A stretch of DNA of 51,365 nt from Pseudorhodobacter antarcticus (GTDB lineage: Bacteria > Pseudomonadota > Alphaproteobacteria > Rhodobacterales > Rhodobacteraceae). The stretch lies in the NCBI GenBank assembly GCA_945871285.1, contig CAMBWO010000002.1:1-51365 (forward strand), read 5' to 3'. The notes beneath the pieces are model-generated. The model did not search any database. It saw only the letters and a program-made list of their open reading frames with translations, and was not told where the DNA came from. The position numbers and the translations under genes are program-made. Positions 20,705-29,996 of this stretch are shown in pieces (position 1 is the first letter of the stretch; every line of letters starts with the position of its first letter).

Positions 20705-22821
20705 GACGGCATCCCCCAATAGGCGCCCGGGCCGGTCCAATCCGGGTCGGCGCCCGGGATCTTGTAGCGCCCGATCCGGTTGTTGAAGATGCCGCCGAGG
20801 TAAAGATACCCCTTGTGCTCGCGGATCGAGGTGACCTGTGGGTGCCGCTCGCCCACGCCATCCCACAAGGATTGCACGATCTGGCCCGACAGGTCGAACT
20901 TGATCACCCCACCGGTGTTCATGTTGGGATACAGCCATTCATCCCGCGCAATCTGCATCACCATATGCTTGCGAAAGCGCGGCATCTTTTGCGCCAGGTC
21001 AAAGGCGGGGGCGCGCATCCCGATGATTCCGCACCAGAAATTGCCATCCGAGGCCAGGTTGATGTTGTCCGGATATCCCGGCAGGTCGGGGATCACCGTC
21101 TCGACCAAGCCCTTTTTCGGCCCGTCATAATAATAGCGGCTGATCCGGCAGCCCCAGGTTTCCGCGAACAGGAACGATTGCCCCCCCGGCACCATGCAGA
21201 TGCCATTCGGAAACTGCCGCCCCGACAGCACCGTCCGCGACGACCCGTCGCGCGGATCATAGCAGATGATGCGCCCATTGCCGCGCCCCTCGAGTGCGTC
21301 GATGATCCAGTCGTGCATTTCATAACGGATCGTCGCCTCGGAAAAGAACACCCGTCCGTCCGGGGCAATATCCAGATCGTCGGCAAGCCGCATCCGGCTG
21401 TCATCCACGATCGACAGCCAGGATCGGTTGGTTTCATCCGACAGCTTGATCACCTCGCGGGCACGGGTGACCTTGTACAGCCCCATCCCCCCCACGCAGA
21501 CCAGCAGGCTGCCCTCGCGGTCAAAGGCCAGACCCAGGGTGGAGCCGCCGATATGCACGTAAACCTCGCGCACCTTGTGGTCCGGCGCCAGAAACCGGAT
21601 GATATCGCCATCGCGGCTGCCGCAATAAAGATTGCCCTCGGCGTCCAGGATCACGTCTTCGGGGCCATCGACCTCGCCCACGCCGATGGGTTCGGCATCG
21701 GACAAAAGGTCGTTGATCGCATAGGGCGTATCGGGGGCGCGGCTGACCTTCTTCAGGGGCGGCAAGGCGAAATACGTGGGCGAGACGTAAGAGCGTGCCA
21801 GCAGTTTCGCCCGGTTCTTCAGCCAGCGCACGTCGATGGCCACGGCCATCAGCAAGATCGAGCCCAGAACCAGCGACGATGCCCCCGACCGCAGGCCCAG
21901 CCGGATCAGACTGTTGGTGATGATGACCACGATGATCACGCCCAGCACGGTCTTGAACACCGACCCGCGCCCACCGCCCAGACTGGTGCCGCCCAACACG
22001 ACCGCCGTCAGAATGGTAATCTCCAACCCCAGCCCGGTGTCATTGCCCAGACTGGCCAGACGCGCCGCATAGAAAATGCCCGCCGCAGCCGCCAGCATCC
22101 CCGAAACCACATAGGTCAGGCACACCGTCCGCCGCACGTCGATGCCCGCGTTATGCGCCGCCCGCCTTGATCCGCCCACGGCCAGAATATGCCATCCCGG
22201 CCGCAGACGGGTCAGCACGAAATGGGCCAGCGCCGCCAGTGCCAGCGCGACCAAAAAGCTGGGCGCCATGCCAAAGACCGTCTTGAAGGCCAGAAAATCC
22301 CACACCGGATTTGAAATCTGTACGCTTGTGATGTCCTTTGAGTAGGACAGCAGCAGCGTGTCCGTCACCGCCCGCACGATGATCAGCATCACCAGCGTCG
22401 TCAGAAAGGCGCGCAGCCGCAAATAGCCGATCAGCACCCCGTTGACCAAACCGATCAACCCGCCTACCGCCAGCACCGCCAGCGCCGCCAGCCACCAAGG
22501 CAGGCCGATGACCCCGCCAAGTGCCAGCATCGACAGGTTCGCCAACGCAAACACCGACCCGACGGACAGGTCGATCCCACCCGCCATGACCACGATCGTC
22601 AGCCCCAGCGCCACCAGCAGATATTCGCCGGATGTCCGGGTCATCCCGCTCATGCTGCCCGCGGTGAACATGCTGGGCAGCAGCGCGCCAAAGATGGCGA
22701 GTGCGATCAGCAGGAACAGGAAGGGGATGGCGTTGTCGACCCAAGTCTTGGACAGGATCTCGCCCACAACCTTGTCGGGGACAAGTTTGTAGCGCCACCG
22801 GGTGAAAAGGTCGCTTGCCAT
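20701..22821 (-). CDS. Fusion: RbsC-type ABC permease + C-terminal strictosidine-synthase/SMP-30-like propeller, cassette 1
   Basis: EYLLVALGLTIVVMAGGIDLSVGSVFAL...LGGTSLGGGRGSVFKTVLGV then DGPEDVILDAEGNLYCGSRDG...QFPNGICM...FAETWGCRISRYYYDGPKKG...PGYPDNI; one 706-aa frame. Confidence 0.93.
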   Translation of the reverse strand: MASDLFTRWRYKLVPDKVVGEILSKTWVDNAIPFLFLLIALAIFGALLPSMFTAGSMSGMTRTSGEYLLVALGLTIVVMAGGIDLSVGSVFALANLSMLALGGVIGLPWWLAALAVLAVGGLIGLVNGVLIGYLRLRAFLTTLVMLIIVRAVTDTLLLSYSKDITSVQISNPVWDFLAFKTVFGMAPSFLVALALAALAHFVLTRLRPGWHILAVGGSRRAAHNAGIDVRRTVCLTYVVSGMLAAAAGIFYAARLASLGNDTGLGLEITILTAVVLGGTSLGGGRGSVFKTVLGVIIVVIITNSLIRLGLRSGASSLVLGSILLMAVAIDVRWLKNRAKLLARSYVSPTYFALPPLKKVSRAPDTPYAINDLLSDAEPIGVGEVDGPEDVILDAEGNLYCGSRDGDIIRFLAPDHKVREVYVHIGGSTLGLAFDREGSLLVCVGGMGLYKVTRAREVIKLSDETNRSWLSIVDDSRMRLADDLDIAPDGRVFFSEATIRYEMHDWIIDALEGRGNGRIICYDPRDGSSRTVLSGRQFPNGICMVPGGQSFLFAETWGCRISRYYYDGPKKGLVETVIPDLPGYPDNINLASDGNFWCGIIGMRAPAFDLAQKMPRFRKHMVMQIARDEWLYPNMNTGGVIKFDLSGQIVQSLWDGVGERHPQVTSIREHKGYLYLGGIFNNRIGRYKIPGADPDWTGPGAYWGMPS

Positions 22822-22848
22822 GCCAGGTCCCATCGGAATTCAAGAAAA

Positions 22849-22876
22849 GGCCGGGCGGGCCGCAACCCGCCCGGCC
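22849..22876. promoter_or_regulatory. Intercistronic hairpin between binding-protein and fusion-permease genes, cassette 1
   Basis: GGCCGGGCGGG-ccgcaa-CCCGCCCGGCC, 11-bp perfect stem; minus-strand transcript continues CTTTTCTTG. Confidence 0.7.
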
Positions 22877-22885
22877 AGTGTCAGA

Positions 22886-23896
22886 TCAGCCGCCGGACTT
22901 GCCGATTTCGTCCAAGGTCCAGCATGACGACGGGGTCATGTTGTCCTTGGTGATCTGCACCAGCGGGCTCAGCAGCGCGAACGGGGCCGAGCCTGCGGGC
23001 AATTTGGCCTGCAACAGCATCTTGATTGCGTCGTTCAGGTCACGCGCCTGACCGGCCACGTTATAGCTGTTGTAGACCGAGAATTCGCCTGACTCTACCT
23101 TGGCGCAGCCTGCCTCGCGGCTGCCGCCGCCCGACGTGGCCAGCACGACCTTGCCTTCCAGCCCCGCCTCGCGGATGGCGCCCGCGGTGCCGGTGTCGGC
23201 CACGTCCCAAAAGCCCGCGATGCCGCACAGATCCGGGTTCTGCTGCAAAACCGTCGCCGTGATGGCAAAGGCCTTGGACGCATCCCAGTCCGCCGCCTGG
23301 CTGGAGACGATGGTGACACCGGGGTTCTTTGCCACCAGATCCTCGATCCCCTGTTTCATCAGGATCGACGCCGGCGCCGCCGTGGCCCCTTCGACCACCG
23401 CGATCTTGCCCGAGGTGCCAGCACCACATTTGTCGACCAGCGCCTGCGCCGTCACGGTGCCGATGCGATACCAGTCGGGCCCGATATAGGCGTCCGACTT
23501 GGTTTCAACGCTTTGCTGCACCTGGATGACCGGGATGCCTGCGGCGGCGGCCTGCTGGACCAGCCGGTTATAGGACTGGTTGTCATTATTCTGGATAACC
23601 AGCAGATCGGGCGCTTCCTCGATCAGTGAGGTGATCGCCTGAATGCCGGACTCGACGCTCCAGTTCGGGTCGCGCACGATGATCTCATATCCCAGGTCGT
23701 CGGCCTGGCGCTGCATCCCCGCCAACCAACCCTGCGTCAGGTCAAAGCCCATCGAAATCGGCACAAAGCCAACCTTCTTTCCCTTGAGCGCCTCGTAGTA
23801 GCTGGGTGCCACGCTGTCTTGCGCCAGCACCACGCCCGCCGTCATCGACAGAACTGCGCAGGCCAGCCCCGTCTTTACCATCTTCTTGTAATCCAT
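22886..23896 (-). CDS. Periplasmic sugar-type substrate-binding protein, cassette 1
   Basis: Signal ...MTAGVVLAQ; KGKKVGFVPISMGFDLTQGWLAGMQRQADDLGYEIIVRDPNWSVESGIQAI. Confidence 0.92.
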   Translation of the reverse strand: MDYKKMVKTGLACAVLSMTAGVVLAQDSVAPSYYEALKGKKVGFVPISMGFDLTQGWLAGMQRQADDLGYEIIVRDPNWSVESGIQAITSLIEEAPDLLVIQNNDNQSYNRLVQQAAAAGIPVIQVQQSVETKSDAYIGPDWYRIGTVTAQALVDKCGAGTSGKIAVVEGATAAPASILMKQGIEDLVAKNPGVTIVSSQAADWDASKAFAITATVLQQNPDLCGIAGFWDVADTGTAGAIREAGLEGKVVLATSGGGSREAGCAKVESGEFSVYNSYNVAGQARDLNDAIKMLLQAKLPAGSAPFALLSPLVQITKDNMTPSSCWTLDEIGKSGG

Positions 23897-23944
23897 CAGG
23901 TTTCCTCCCTAGATTGATTTTCCGTTGTCAGCCCCAACGCGGGG

Positions 23945-24928
23945 TCAGATATCCCCCTGCTGCGCCGTCTGTTCGTCGCGCGGGTTGATCAGTGTATCCA
24001 GGACCAGCGCGAACAACAGGATCAGCGCCTTGATCACGTTTTGCGCGGTAAAGGTCAGGTTCAGCATCGTCATGCCGTTCAACATGATGCCGATCAACAA
24101 TGTGCCCACCACCACGCTCAGGATTCCGCCACGTCCGCCAGACAGCGATATGCCGCCCAGAACGACGACCAGGATCACGTCATAAACCAGCGTGCCCGAC
24201 ACGATTCGCGTGTTCATGCTGGCAACCAGCATGGTCATGATCAGCCCCGCCAGCAGCGCGATCAGCGCCGAGATGACATATTGCAGGACCATCATCGACC
24301 GCACCGGCACCCCGGTCGTGCGCGCCGCCTCCGGGTTGTCGCCCATCGCATAGATGAACCGCCCGTCGCGCAAATAGCGCAACGCTAGATGCGCCAGTGC
24401 CGCACAGCCCAGAAAGGCAATCACAGGCACTGGCAACCCCAACGGCCGCGCCGCGACCAGATCCGCCAACCAGCGCCAGGCTTCGGGCAAGTGGTTCACA
24501 TCCGATTCGACGAGGAAATACTTGCCGAACCCATAAACCGTCACTCCCATCGCCAGCGTCGCAAAGATGGCGGGGATCTCGACATAGGCAACCAGAATTC
24601 CGTTCAGGATGCCCACCATCACACTGAACGCAATCGCCATCGGCAGCGCCTGCGCCAACGGGGCGCCCGCATTCAACTGCACCAGCATCCACGCAATCGC
24701 GACCGACATCGACGCGACCATCGACAGGTCGATCCCGCGGCCCAGAATGGTGATCGCCATGCCCAAGCCCAGAATGCCCAGCACAGACACGCTTTGCACC
24801 ATCGACACGATATTGCCGGCCGACAGGAAATCACGGATCAGCACCGAAAACACGCCGAACACCACGATTGCAATCGCCAGGATGATCTGCTCCTGACCAA
24901 TCCGCCCGCGTCTGTTGCCACCCGACAT
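23945..24928 (-). CDS. RbsC-type ABC permease (unfused), cassette 1
   Basis: MSGGNRRGRIGQEQIILAIAIVVFG...LGMAITILGRGIDLSMVASMSVA...GGISLSGGRGGILSVVVGTLL. Confidence 0.93.
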   Translation of the reverse strand: MSGGNRRGRIGQEQIILAIAIVVFGVFSVLIRDFLSAGNIVSMVQSVSVLGILGLGMAITILGRGIDLSMVASMSVAIAWMLVQLNAGAPLAQALPMAIAFSVMVGILNGILVAYVEIPAIFATLAMGVTVYGFGKYFLVESDVNHLPEAWRWLADLVAARPLGLPVPVIAFLGCAALAHLALRYLRDGRFIYAMGDNPEAARTTGVPVRSMMVLQYVISALIALLAGLIMTMLVASMNTRIVSGTLVYDVILVVVLGGISLSGGRGGILSVVVGTLLIGIMLNGMTMLNLTFTAQNVIKALILLFALVLDTLINPRDEQTAQQGDI

Positions 24929-24982
24929 GCTGTCCCCTCCCCGGTCCAACCGACTTGACTCGCACCTCCACAATGATGAAAG

Positions 24983-24996
24983 TGAGCGAGCGCTCA
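24983..24996. promoter_or_regulatory. Palindrome TGAGCGAGCGCTCA, candidate TetR operator
   Basis: TGAGCG-AG-CGCTCA perfect dyad in the divergent region between permease and tetR. Confidence 0.6.
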
Positions 24997-25063
24997 GTTT
25001 TTTTTGTAATCCCCCTTTCCGACTCTGTCAATTCAGCTAAATAGTCACTGAAAGGAATCTCAC

Positions 25064-25765
25064 TTGGATGTCACCGCGACCCAACTGTTGCATCTGCGCC
25101 CGCGCGAGCTGACCTCGGCCGTGCTGTGCGCGGTCATCTTTCGTCAGTTCAGCGCCACCATCCGCGTGCAGAAGGAGCATGTCGGCGTTCCGAATCTGGA
25201 AAGGATCATCCTGGCCGCGCTGGATATTGGCCGCCGCAAGGGGTTCCACTCCACCACCACCCGCGATCTGGCGGAGGCCAGCGGCCTCAGCATGGGGGCG
25301 ATCTACAATTATGTGGACAGCAAGGAAACCTTGCTGCGCATGATCCTGGCCGGGGTCGACTATGCGGTCGAACAGGCCATCGTGCCTTTCGACAAAGGCG
25401 AGCAAGACGACCCGACCCTGCGTCTGCACGGCCTGATACGCCGGCATATCGAGGTGTCCGATATCTTGCAACGCTGGTTCGCCTTCGCCTTTCTGGAAAT
25501 CAAGTCCTTTGACAAGGTCGCCCGCGACTCGGTTCTGCAATCCGAACTGCGCAACGAACGCCTGATGGCGGACGCCATCGCCGAGGGTATCGCGCGCGGG
25601 ATCTTCATCGACCTGCCGCCGATGCGCCTGGCCGCAATGATCATGCCCCTGTTGCAGGACTGGTATATCAAACGCTGGAAATTCCGGCAGCGCGACATGA
25701 CCAGCGTCGCCTATGTCGAGGCGGTGATCAACTTTGTCGACAGGGCCATCGCCCGCCCGATGTGA
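25064..25765 (+). CDS. TetR/AcrR family regulator (TTG start)
   Basis: RIILAALDIGRRKGFHSTTTRDLAEASGLSMGAIYNYVDSKETLLRMIL HTH. Confidence 0.88.
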   Translation: MDVTATQLLHLRPRELTSAVLCAVIFRQFSATIRVQKEHVGVPNLERIILAALDIGRRKGFHSTTTRDLAEASGLSMGAIYNYVDSKETLLRMILAGVDYAVEQAIVPFDKGEQDDPTLRLHGLIRRHIEVSDILQRWFAFAFLEIKSFDKVARDSVLQSELRNERLMADAIAEGIARGIFIDLPPMRLAAMIMPLLQDWYIKRWKFRQRDMTSVAYVEAVINFVDRAIARPM

Positions 25766-25834
25766 GGGCGGGCGATCGTTGATTGCCCAAACTCGGGCCC
25801 TTATGCTAACCGGAATGCCATGCAAGGAAGCCAC

Positions 25835-26464
25835 ATGACAAAACCCCGAAACAAGCCAAAGGATGCCTCGGTCTGGGACGAGGTCACCGAACTCAAGCGG
25901 GAAAAGATACTTCAAAGCGCGGTTGATCTGTTCTATGCGCGCGGCTACTTGCCCACCACGATGGATGATATCGCCGAAAGCATCGGCGCCACCAAACCTT
26001 TTGTCTACTATCACTTTGAAAACAAGGCCGAACTTCTGTCCGAAATCGCCCGCCGCACCCTGCGCGAATGGCTGGGCGTGACCACGCGCGTCAGCGAAAA
26101 ATCCTTGCCCCCGACCGAGGCGCTGTCGCTGGCGACCCAGCAGTTCACCCTTATCGTGCTGAACATGTACAAACTCGTCTCGATCTATTTCCGCGAACAG
26201 CTGAACCTGCCCAAGGACGCGGCCGAGGAAATCGCCCGCATGCGCCGCGAGATCGACACTCAGGTCCGCACCATCCTCTCCGATGGCAAGAAGGCGGGCG
26301 TGTTTGACTTCGAGGATCTCGCCGTCGCCAGCCAGGTCGTGACCGGCATGGTCAGCTTTGTCTTTGCCTGGTACCGCGAACCTTCGCGTCTGTCCAAGGA
26401 CGAGATTTGCAAACAGATGGTCTCGCATGTACTGCGTTCTGTCGGAACGACGACCGCAAGCTGA
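25835..26464 (+). CDS. TetR/AcrR family regulator
   Basis: KILQSAVDLFYARGYLPTTMDDIAESIGATKPFVYYHFENKAELL HTH. Confidence 0.92.
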   Translation: MTKPRNKPKDASVWDEVTELKREKILQSAVDLFYARGYLPTTMDDIAESIGATKPFVYYHFENKAELLSEIARRTLREWLGVTTRVSEKSLPPTEALSLATQQFTLIVLNMYKLVSIYFREQLNLPKDAAEEIARMRREIDTQVRTILSDGKKAGVFDFEDLAVASQVVTGMVSFVFAWYREPSRLSKDEICKQMVSHVLRSVGTTTAS

Positions 26465-26593
26465 TTTTAGCGCCGCTGCAATATTTTGCCACCAACTAAA
26501 TTCGTCAAATATTGGTTGTGATTCGAACAGTGACCTCCTAGCCTGACTGAATGGCGCAGATATTGCGACAAAAATCAGAAATGGGAGGCCAGG

Positions 26594-27232
26594 TTGCTTA
26601 CAGTTCACCATCTCGGCATTTCGCAGTCAGACCGGATTGTCTGGCTTTGCGAGGAATTGGAAATCCCCTACGACTTTGTCCGCTATGAACGGACGGCCAT
26701 CAACCTGACCCCGCCCGCTTACCGTGCGCTGCATCCCAGCGGCACGTCGCCGGTCATCACCGAAGGCGACCTGACTCTGGCCGAATCCGGGGCGATCATC
26801 GAATACATCATCGCCAGACATGGCCAGGGCCGTTTTTCAGTCGGCCCGGATAGCCCTGATTTCGCTGACTATAAATACTGGATGCACTATGCCAACGGTT
26901 CTTTTATGGCGGGTGGGATCCTCGCTTTTTCCATCGGCGTCCTGAATGTCATCCCCGAAAATGGCACGATCCGCGACATCAACACGCGCTATGCCCGTGG
27001 GTTTGACATGGTGGAAAAGCATCTGGCCACCTCGCCCTTTCTGGCTGGGGCTGAGTTTACGGCGGCCGATATCATCATGCTGTTTCCGCTGACAACCATG
27101 CGTCTGTTCACGCCGATGGATCTGGGACCGTTCCCCCATATCCGCGCCTATTTGCAGCGTATCAGCGCCCGACCGGGATTTCAGCGCATGGTCACTAAAA
27201 TATCTCCCGATCCGGCACCGCCGCTGGTCTGA
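26594..27232 (+). CDS. Glutathione S-transferase family protein (TTG start)
   Basis: LTVHHLGISQSDRIVWLCEELEIPYDFV...PSGTSPVITEGDLTLAESGAIIEYI. Confidence 0.92.
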   Translation: MLTVHHLGISQSDRIVWLCEELEIPYDFVRYERTAINLTPPAYRALHPSGTSPVITEGDLTLAESGAIIEYIIARHGQGRFSVGPDSPDFADYKYWMHYANGSFMAGGILAFSIGVLNVIPENGTIRDINTRYARGFDMVEKHLATSPFLAGAEFTAADIIMLFPLTTMRLFTPMDLGPFPHIRAYLQRISARPGFQRMVTKISPDPAPPLV

Positions 27233-27243
27233 TAACGACAACA

Positions 27244-27275
27244 CGCTGCGCCCCGTATTTTAACGGGGCGCAGCG
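27244..27275. terminator. Hairpin between convergent GST and oxidoreductase genes
   Basis: CGCTGCGCCCCGT-attttA-ACGGGGCGCAGCG, 13-bp perfect stem. Confidence 0.65.
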
Positions 27276-27323
27276 TTGTAATCAAAAAAAATTATAGCAA
27301 GATTATTTCCCGGACTGCCCTGG

Positions 27324-28379
27324 CTAAATCAAAGTCGGATCAAGGATCAGCTTGCCAAAAACCTTGCGCTGCCGCAGCAATTCCTGCGCCCGGGGCAGAT
27401 CGGCCAACGACAGGGTTTCCTGCACCACTTGGCGCAGATTGCCCTGACCCGCCATCCGCATCACCGCCAGAAAATCCCGCCGCGTGCCGCCAAAGGACCC
27501 GATCAGTGTGTGTTCCTTGACGAACAGGTGCCACAGATTAAAGCCCACCATGAACCCCGAATGCCCCCCGCAGGTGACCAGACGCCCGCCGCGCGCCAGC
27601 GCCTTCAGACTGCCCTCCCAAGTGGACTGGCCCACATGTTCGAAAACGATGTCGACGCCACGCCCCCCGGTAAAGCGGCGCACCTGATCGGGCCAGGTCG
27701 GGTCGTTGTGATCCACCGCGAAATCCGCGCCCACCTCCAGACAGCGCCGCACCTTTTCGGCCCCGCCTGCCGTGGCGATCACCCGCGCCCCGGCCGCCTT
27801 GGCAATCTGCATGCCCAGAACGCCGATGCCCGATCCGCCCGCGATAATCAGCACATCCTCGCCCAGCACCACCTTCGCGCGGTCGCGCAGCATGTGCCAT
27901 GCGGTGGGCCCGGTGACGGCCACCGCCGCAGCGGCGCCATAGTCCAGCCCCGCCGGCATCGCCCACAATTGCCGCGCCGGCGCCACCGCATATTCGGCAT
28001 AGCCGCCCTCGGTCTGCACACCAAACACCCGGCTGTTGCGGCACATGTTCGTCTCGCCCCGGATGCAGTTTTCGCACTGCCGGCACGCGATGATCGGGTC
28101 CACGACCACCCGCGCGCCCTCGGCCCAATCGGTCACACCCTCCCCCAGTGCCACAATATCCCCCGCCACTTCGGTGCCAGAGATGTGGGGCAGCGGCACC
28201 TCTTGCGGCGTCTGTCCGTCTTTGGTCAGCAAGTCGACCTGATTCAACCCACAGGCTCGGACCTTGATCAGCACCTCACCCGGCCCCGCCACCGGAACCG
28301 GCACATCATTGTCCAGCCGCAGTTCCGCCTGGCCACCCGGCCCCGCATGCAGCCGCGCCGCGCGCATAGTCATTGTCAT
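27324..28379 (-). CDS. Zinc-type alcohol dehydrogenase/quinone oxidoreductase family protein
   Basis: GEVLIKVRACGLNQVDLLTKDG, CRQCENCIRGETNMC, IIAGGSGIGVLGMQIAKAAGARV. Confidence 0.92.
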   Translation of the reverse strand: MTMTMRAARLHAGPGGQAELRLDNDVPVPVAGPGEVLIKVRACGLNQVDLLTKDGQTPQEVPLPHISGTEVAGDIVALGEGVTDWAEGARVVVDPIIACRQCENCIRGETNMCRNSRVFGVQTEGGYAEYAVAPARQLWAMPAGLDYGAAAAVAVTGPTAWHMLRDRAKVVLGEDVLIIAGGSGIGVLGMQIAKAAGARVIATAGGAEKVRRCLEVGADFAVDHNDPTWPDQVRRFTGGRGVDIVFEHVGQSTWEGSLKALARGGRLVTCGGHSGFMVGFNLWHLFVKEHTLIGSFGGTRRDFLAVMRMAGQGNLRQVVQETLSLADLPRAQELLRQRKVFGKLILDPTLI

Positions 28380-29188
28380 TTGCGTCCCTCTTTCAAGGCC
28401 GACAGATAATCGGCCTTTTTCTGCTTGAACTCGTCCGACTGGAAGGTCAGGCCATTGGCCACCGCCTCCATGCCCAGCTGTGTGCGCAAATCGCTGCGCT
28501 CGCCATTCTTCAGGACCAGCTTCATCATCCGCAGCGCGTCCGACCCCATCCCGCCAATCTGGGCGGCCAGCGCATCCATCCGCACGGTCAGTGCAGCGGG
28601 ATCATCGACCACCTCGTTCACCAGTCCCCAGACCAGCGCCGTTTCCGCATCGACCTTTTGGCCCAGCACCGCCATCTGCAGCGCCCGCGACGGGCCGACC
28701 ACGCGCTGCGCAAGCCACGACAGCCCGAAATCCTGTATGACATCCAGCATCAGGGGCACCATCCAGAACCGCGCCGCCCGTACCGAAACCCGCATGTCGC
28801 AGGCCATCGCCAGACCCAACCCACCCCCGCCGCAGGCATGGCCGTTCAGCGCCGCAATCGTGACAACCTCCTGCTCGAACAGCGCGGTGATGACCCGGTG
28901 CTGACCGTTCAACAACCGTGTTCCGGCAAAGACCGAAGGGTCGTCGACATGTTCCATGAAGAACGGCGTATCCAGATCGACCCCGGCGGAGAACAACCGC
29001 CCGGCGCCTTGCAGGAACAGCGCATTCAACCCCTGCCGCGCCCGCACCCGGTCCAGCGCATCCAGAAGCTCATCGAGCATTTGCGGGTTCAGCGCGTTCA
29101 GCCGGTCGGGCCGGTTCAGCGTCAGCCGCGCGATCCGCCCCTCGAACGCCAGCATGATCGTCTGATACTGTGGTACATCCTGCGCCAT
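28376..29188 (-). CDS. Enoyl-CoA hydratase/isomerase family protein
   Basis: MAQDVPQYQTIMLAFEGRIARLTLNRPDRLNALNPQML; NGHACGGGGLGLAMACDMRV. Confidence 0.9.
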   Translation of the reverse strand: MAQDVPQYQTIMLAFEGRIARLTLNRPDRLNALNPQMLDELLDALDRVRARQGLNALFLQGAGRLFSAGVDLDTPFFMEHVDDPSVFAGTRLLNGQHRVITALFEQEVVTIAALNGHACGGGGLGLAMACDMRVSVRAARFWMVPLMLDVIQDFGLSWLAQRVVGPSRALQMAVLGQKVDAETALVWGLVNEVVDDPAALTVRMDALAAQIGGMGSDALRMMKLVLKNGERSDLRTQLGMEAVANGLTFQSDEFKQKKADYLSALKEGRK

Positions 29189-29225
29189 TCCATCCCCCAT
29201 TTTCCCCGCCAAGTCGAAAATTCGC

Positions 29226-29996
29226 TCACGCGCCCCGGAATACCGGCGCCCGCTTTTCCAAAAAGGCGGCCATGCCCTCCATCTGATCCGGGCTGCCGAA
29301 CAGGCCGTGAAAAACCCGCCGCTCGAACAGCAACCCCTCGTCCAGCGACACCTCTTCGGCCTGACCAATCGCCTCGCGGATCAGCCGGACAGCGGGCCGC
29401 GAATAGGATGCGATCAGCCGTGCCGCCTCCATCGCCTGCTGCAAGACCTGCCCATCGGGCACCACCCGTGCCACCAGCCCCGCCTGCAACGCCTCGGCCG
29501 CGTCCATCATCCGACCTGTCAAATGCATATCCATTGCCCGCGCCCGGCCGATCAGCCGCGTCATCCGCTGGGTGCCGCCAATCCCGGCCATCACACCCAG
29601 CTTGACTTCGGGCTGGCCGAACCTTGCGCCCTCGCCGGCAATGGCAAAGTCGCACATCATCATCAACTCGCACCCGCCGCCCAGGGCATAACCGTTGACC
29701 GCAGCGATCTTGGGCTTGCGGCTGCGGGCAAAGCCCTCCCACTCGCCAAAGAAATCCTGCGCCTGCATCGCCTCGGCCGTCTTGTCCGCCATTTCCGCGA
29801 TGTCGGCCCCGGCAGCAAAGGCCCGGTCATCGCCGGTGATCACCAGACAGCCGACCTCGGGGGTCGCGTCCAGGTCCTGCACCGCTGCGATCATCTCGCG
29901 CGCCAGTGCCGAATTCAGCGCATTCAGCTGCTTTGGCCGGTTCAGCCGGATCAGCGCCACGCCGCTGTCGCGGGTTACCTCGATCAGCCCGGTCAT
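29226..29996 (-). CDS. Enoyl-CoA hydratase
   Basis: IRLNRPKQLNALNSALAREM; AVNGYALGGGCELMMMCDFAIAGEGARFGQPEVKLGVMAGIGGTQRM. Confidence 0.93.
   Translation of the reverse strand: MTGLIEVTRDSGVALIRLNRPKQLNALNSALAREMIAAVQDLDATPEVGCLVITGDDRAFAAGADIAEMADKTAEAMQAQDFFGEWEGFARSRKPKIAAVNGYALGGGCELMMMCDFAIAGEGARFGQPEVKLGVMAGIGGTQRMTRLIGRARAMDMHLTGRMMDAAEALQAGLVARVVPDGQVLQQAMEAARLIASYSRPAVRLIREAIGQAEEVSLDEGLLFERRVFHGLFGSPDQMEGMAAFLEKRAPVFRGA

Noticed and set aside
20815-22170. 451-aa ORF opposite the fusion permease
   Set aside because: Antisense shadow; the minus strand encodes recognisable permease and propeller motifs
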